From Stutzerimonas stutzeri (lineage in GTDB: Bacteria; Pseudomonadota; Gammaproteobacteria; Pseudomonadales; Pseudomonadaceae), in NCBI RefSeq assembly GCF_002909485.1, contig NZ_PPXG01000004.1, forward strand, positions 248,001 to 312,000: DNA of 64,000 nucleotides, given 5' to 3'. The notes under the pieces were generated by a model, which was not told where the DNA came from, made no database searches, and was given only the letters and a program-made list of their open reading frames with translations. Both the position numbers and the translations under genes were made by a program. Below, one piece after another: positions 60,798 to 64,000 of this stretch. Numbering within the stretch: the first letter of the stretch is position 1; every line of letters starts with the position of its first letter.

Positions 60798-62093
60798 TCA
60801 GTGGAGCTTCAGGCGTGGCTCGGTGCTGCGGCTGAGCTTGTCGCCCAGCATCATCAGCAGGGTGCGTGGGATGCCGTAGAGCGCAATCTGGTGCATGCGA
60901 TACAGCGAGATATAGAACATCCTTGCCAGCCAGCCTTCGAGCATGACGTTGCCGGTCAGGTTGCCCATCAAGTTGCCTACGGCTGAGAAGCTCGACAGTG
61001 AGATCAGCGAGCCATAGTCCTTGTAGCGATAGGTTGGCAGTGGCTTGCCTTCCAGGCGGTTACGAATTGAGCGGGCCAGCATCGAGGCCTGCTGGTGGGC
61101 CGCCTGAGCGCGGGGCGGGACGTTGCGGTCGCTATCCGGCTGGGGGCAGGCGGCGCAATCGCCAAACGCGAAGATGTTCTCATCACGGGTGCTCTGCAGG
61201 GTGGGTTCCACGACTAGCTGGTTGATGCGTGTGGTTTCCAGTCCATCAAGCTCGTGAAGGAAGCCTGGCGCTTTGATCCCGGCGGCCCAGACCTTGAGGC
61301 TGGCCGGGACGAACTCGCCCTGTTTCGTATGCAGACCTTCGGCAGTGACTTCGCTGACTGCTGAGCCGGTGAGAACCTTGACGCCCAGCTCGAGCAGGGT
61401 TTGGTGCACGGGCTGGCTGATGCGCTCGGGCAAGGCCGGCAGCACTTTTGGGCCGGCTTCGATCAGGGTGATCTTGACGTCTTCTGGCTTGATGCCATCC
61501 AGTCCGTAAGCGGCAAGCTCCTTGGCGGCGTGTAGCAGCTCTGCGGCGAGCTCCACGCCAGTGGCGCCGGCGCCGACGATGGCCATGCTGATCTCGCTTG
61601 AGGCACCCTCACCTGCATGCGCCTTCATGTAATGGCTCAGTAGCTGCCGGTGAAAGCGCTCGGCCTGCTCACGGGTGTCGAGGAAAATACAATGCTCGGC
61701 AGCGCCGGGCGTGCCGAAGTCGTTTGTCGTACTGCCGACCGCAATTACCAGAGTGTCGTAGTTCAGCGCGCGCGAAGGCACGAGTTCTACGCCGAACTCG
61801 TCGCGAGTGGCCTCAAGTCGAATGCACTTGCTGGCTCGATCCAGGCCCGCCATACGGCCCATCTGAAACTCGAAATGGTTCCATTTGGCCTGGGCGACGT
61901 AGTTGAGTTCGTCTGCAGACGAATTCAGCGAGCCCGCGGCGACTTCGTGCAGCAGCGGCTTCCAGATATGTGTGAGGTTGGCGTCGACCAGGGTGATTCG
62001 CGCTTTGCCGCGTTTGCCCAGGGTCCTACCCAGGCGGGTAGCAAGCTCCAGGCCGCCGGCGCCGCCGCCGACGATTACGACTCGATGTGACAT
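60798..62093 (-). CDS. ndh: Type II NADH dehydrogenase
   Basis: Single-subunit, non-proton-pumping NADH:quinone oxidoreductase on the inner face of the membrane. The 431-residue product has an N-terminal FAD motif (VIVGGGAGGLELA), an NADH motif (AIVGAGATGVELAAEL), the FAD-contact FAFGDCAACP, and a C-terminal amphipathic membrane-anchoring region (FYISLYRMHQIALYGI). Its length and order (clpB-tRNAs-ndh-DUF3094-DUF1631) fit the P. aeruginosa PA4538 region. Confidence 0.94.
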   Translation of the reverse strand: MSHRVVIVGGGAGGLELATRLGRTLGKRGKARITLVDANLTHIWKPLLHEVAAGSLNSSADELNYVAQAKWNHFEFQMGRMAGLDRASKCIRLEATRDEFGVELVPSRALNYDTLVIAVGSTTNDFGTPGAAEHCIFLDTREQAERFHRQLLSHYMKAHAGEGASSEISMAIVGAGATGVELAAELLHAAKELAAYGLDGIKPEDVKITLIEAGPKVLPALPERISQPVHQTLLELGVKVLTGSAVSEVTAEGLHTKQGEFVPASLKVWAAGIKAPGFLHELDGLETTRINQLVVEPTLQSTRDENIFAFGDCAACPQPDSDRNVPPRAQAAHQQASMLARSIRNRLEGKPLPTYRYKDYGSLISLSSFSAVGNLMGNLTGNVMLEGWLARMFYISLYRMHQIALYGIPRTLLMMLGDKLSRSTEPRLKLH

Positions 62094-62146
62094 GGGATTG
62101 ACTCATAGCTGCAAGGAAATCGGCGGGGCGGCCAGGCGAGCGGGGC

Positions 62147-62320
62147 TCAAAGCACAAGGCGGCTCAAGAGGCGGCTCAGCAGGCCGAGCCCGATCACTAC
62201 GACCACCACCAGAAGCAGCAAGAGCCAGGGCCGAAAAGGCTGGCGTTCGACTTGGTGCTGGGGCGCGCGGAGGTATTCGTCAACGCGCTGCTGGTCTTCG
62301 GGCTTCAGGCGGCTTGGCAT
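62147..62320 (-). CDS. DUF3094-family small membrane protein
   Basis: A 57-residue protein. It starts MPSRLKPEDQQRVDEYLR, has a proline/glutamine-rich middle, and ends in one hydrophobic helix (about 31-50: WLLLLLVVVVVIGLGLL) followed by SRLLSRLVL. This is the pattern of DUF3094 proteins, which precede ndh in Pseudomonas. It lies 53 bases upstream of ndh on the same strand, so the two are probably co-transcribed. Function unknown; it might be a small partner or anchor for Ndh, which is inference only. Confidence 0.82.
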   Translation of the reverse strand: MPSRLKPEDQQRVDEYLRAPQHQVERQPFRPWLLLLLVVVVVIGLGLLSRLLSRLVL

Positions 62321-62405
62321 AGGCACCTCGAATGGGATGCAGGCATTCTAGCTGCGCCGGGTCAAAAGCCAAGCGTGAAGTGCGGCGTTTCGCCGCGCGA
62401 GGGCT

Positions 62406-62427
62406 GAGCATGCCAGACGGCATGCTC
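62406..62427 (-). terminator. Perfect palindrome after the DUF1631 gene
   Basis: GAGCATGCC-4-GGCATGCTC, nine perfect pairs, 10 bases past the DUF1631 stop. No T-tract, so it is a stem of uncertain role. A second small stem (GCGGCG-TTT-CGCCGC) lies at 62382-62396. Confidence 0.45.
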
Positions 62428-62437
62428 TCCGTGCGGG

Positions 62438-64000
62438 TCAGGTGTTCTTCAGTTTGCGCAGGTTGCCGATTACCGACTCAAGCGCGCGATCGAACAGAAG
62501 GGTGTCGTTGAGCAGTCGAATCGCGCCGCGCTGAAACTCCGTTGCCAGGCCCATGCGGGTCTTTTCCAAGACTTTCATGCCGGTGCGGTTGACGAAAATA
62601 TACTTGCCGGTTGGTTTGATCACGGCAGCCAACTTGCAGCGCAGCTTGTGTTCCTCATCTTCCTGGAACTCTACCCAGCTGCCCACGCGCAGGTTATCGA
62701 CCTGGATCAACGCCTGGTCGTTATCCGGCAGGCTGATCTCCGGCTCCTGTTCGCGGCTCTCTCCAGGCGCTAGCAGCACAATCTCATCGACCACTTCGAC
62801 CATGGCGGGTGCTGAGCTGGTCGTTACGGCTTGCGTTGCAGGATCGTCGCCGTTCGGGTCGCTCTGCGGTTGCTGAATACGCTGAAGGGTCTGAACGTGA
62901 AGTGCTTCGAGCTGGGTGAAAAAGTCGCCCGTCGAGAAGGGGTCGAAAGCAGCGCTGACCAGTCCATCACGCAATGCTTTGAGCAGGCTTGGCACCAACT
63001 CCAGCAGGCGTGCCCGTGACTCGTCATCTTCATGTGGGGTAACGCTCCACACCAGGTCATCCATGGTGTCGAGAGCTGCCTGCCACTCTTCGGATTGGGT
63101 GCCATGTTTCAGACAGGTAAGCAGCAGAACCTTGCTCCAAGCCTCCTGCAGCAAGCGAACCACGACTTCCGGCAGCGTCTTGCCTAGCAGGCGCTGGTTC
63201 AGTGCGAATTCCACTTCCTGGCGAGCAATTTCCGCCTTGGCACGGCCCTCTTCGGCATCTCGGGTGCGCTGTTCGAGTAGCTCGCTGCGGCGCCGCTCGT
63301 CGCCAATGAAGGCGAGAAAATCTGCCAACAGCTCCGAAAAGATGGCGGGGTCGTCGACGAAATCGTTGAGCAGGCGTGCCACGATCTGCTCGATTTTCTG
63401 GTAAAGGCTGTCGCGATGCGCCTCGTCCTGATCGCCCCAGCCCATTGACGCTGACGCGATTTCGTTGAGCAGACGTCGTGCCGGATGGCTACCGCGGCTG
63501 AAGAATGTCTTGTCCAACACCGCCACTTTGAGCAGTGGAATCTGCAGGCGGCCGATCAGCGCTTTCAGCGAATCCGGTAGGTTCCGATCATCCAGGATGA
63601 ATTCGAACAGCATGGAGACCAGGTTGATCACGTCGTCATCGATCTCACCGACTACCCGCGATTTACCACTCTTGGCGCTGACCCTGTTCAGCAGGCTGTC
63701 GAGTTGCTGCTGAAGATCGAAATCATCGACGGTTTGCGGTGCGCGCGTCTGCATGTGCGACAGCAGGCGGAGCAGGTCACCGCTGGAGATCGGTATGGCA
63801 TCGTTGGGGATGTTGCGAGCCGGTAGCGCACTGCTGCCGCGGAGTTCAGAAAGTAGGCTGTGCAACGCACTGAATGCAGCTTCCTGCAGCCCCTCGTCCG
63901 CGTGAATGGCGTGGCCAAGCGGTGCCGACGGCGCCTGGCTTCCCGATGGTGCGCCTGGGCGCTGCTGGCGACGCGGCGGAGCTGATTGGAGTTCCGGCAG
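62438..64000 (-). CDS. DUF1631-family protein (N-terminal part outside window)
   Basis: The frame is open to the window edge; the last base in view is within the coding region, and the TTG at 63865 is not a credible start. The visible 520 residues are mostly helical. A region near LRVGSWVEFQEDEEHKLRCKL and KYIFVNRTGMKV near the C-terminus resembles a PilZ-like barrel, which is how the C-terminal part of DUF1631 proteins is usually described. DUF1631 proteins are conserved in Pseudomonas (PA4536) but uncharacterised. The classical PilZ RxxxR and D/NxSxxG motifs are not obvious, so c-di-GMP binding is unproven. Confidence 0.85.
   Translation of the reverse strand: MPELQSAPPRRQQRPGAPSGSQAPSAPLGHAIHADEGLQEAAFSALHSLLSELRGSSALPARNIPNDAIPISSGDLLRLLSHMQTRAPQTVDDFDLQQQLDSLLNRVSAKSGKSRVVGEIDDDVINLVSMLFEFILDDRNLPDSLKALIGRLQIPLLKVAVLDKTFFSRGSHPARRLLNEIASASMGWGDQDEAHRDSLYQKIEQIVARLLNDFVDDPAIFSELLADFLAFIGDERRRSELLEQRTRDAEEGRAKAEIARQEVEFALNQRLLGKTLPEVVVRLLQEAWSKVLLLTCLKHGTQSEEWQAALDTMDDLVWSVTPHEDDESRARLLELVPSLLKALRDGLVSAAFDPFSTGDFFTQLEALHVQTLQRIQQPQSDPNGDDPATQAVTTSSAPAMVEVVDEIVLLAPGESREQEPEISLPDNDQALIQVDNLRVGSWVEFQEDEEHKLRCKLAAVIKPTGKYIFVNRTGMKVLEKTRMGLATEFQRGAIRLLNDTLLFDRALESVIGNLRKLKNT

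Overview
The window looks like a chromosomal segment of a Pseudomonas-group gammaproteobacterium, most like Stutzerimonas (Pseudomonas) stutzeri. It is GC-rich, nearly every gene is a recognisable Pseudomonas core gene, and the order follows P. aeruginosa PAO1 in four blocks as I remember that map. There is no prophage, insertion sequence, CRISPR array or integron, and no gene is visibly broken. The first and last genes run off the window.

Layout. (1) 1-14.5 kb: a membrane diguanylate cyclase (cut at its start), ppa, mtfA, a Rid-family gene, a Tat-exported PhoD-type phosphatase, an ethanolamine locus on the minus strand (iron alcohol dehydrogenase, aldehyde dehydrogenase, permease eat, eutB, eutC), then mpl, ubiX and a YceK-type lipoprotein. 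(2) 14.5-16.4 kb: an FtsH-type AAA+ protease at the edge of the first synteny block. (3) 16.4-46 kb: queG diverges from nnr-tsaE-amiB-mutL-miaA-hfq-hflX-hflK-hflC; then hisZ-purA, two tRNA-Leu genes, rnr-rlmB, a PAS-containing hybrid histidine kinase, rpsF-rpsR-(DUF2232 membrane protein)-rplI, dnaB, alr, a NicD-like 7TM diguanylate cyclase and ygiQ. (4) 46-51 kb: a CtpL-like chemoreceptor, a GcbA-like response-regulator diguanylate cyclase and a DUF2333 protein. (5) 51-64 kb: pilR, pilS, a small CxxC membrane protein, bamD diverging from rluD-pgeF-clpB, tRNA-Asn/Pro/Lys, ndh, a 57-residue DUF3094 protein and a partial DUF1631 protein.

How the genes work together. The ethanolamine locus would import ethanolamine and split it with coenzyme-B12-dependent EutBC to ammonia and acetaldehyde, which the adjacent dehydrogenases could oxidise to acetate or reduce to ethanol. 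A strong sigma-54 element sits just before eat, but the sigma-54 activator gene that sits beside this locus in P. aeruginosa is absent here. The nnr-to-hflC run is a tightly packed housekeeping series, with several start/stop overlaps. Signalling is dense: three diguanylate cyclases, all with intact GG(D/E)EF and RxxD inhibitory sites, a chemoreceptor, PilRS and a soluble hybrid kinase.

Most worth a second look: the sigma-54 promoter and regulator swap at the ethanolamine locus; three clustered GTAG-type REP elements between mpl and ubiX plus a relic between eutB and eutC; the FtsH paralogue; the hairpin/promoter-rich stretch between hflC and hisZ; a Rid protein that lacks the usual catalytic arginine; and the conserved but uncharacterised DUF2232 membrane protein inside the ribosomal-protein operon. 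I did not find a clearly new multi-gene system.
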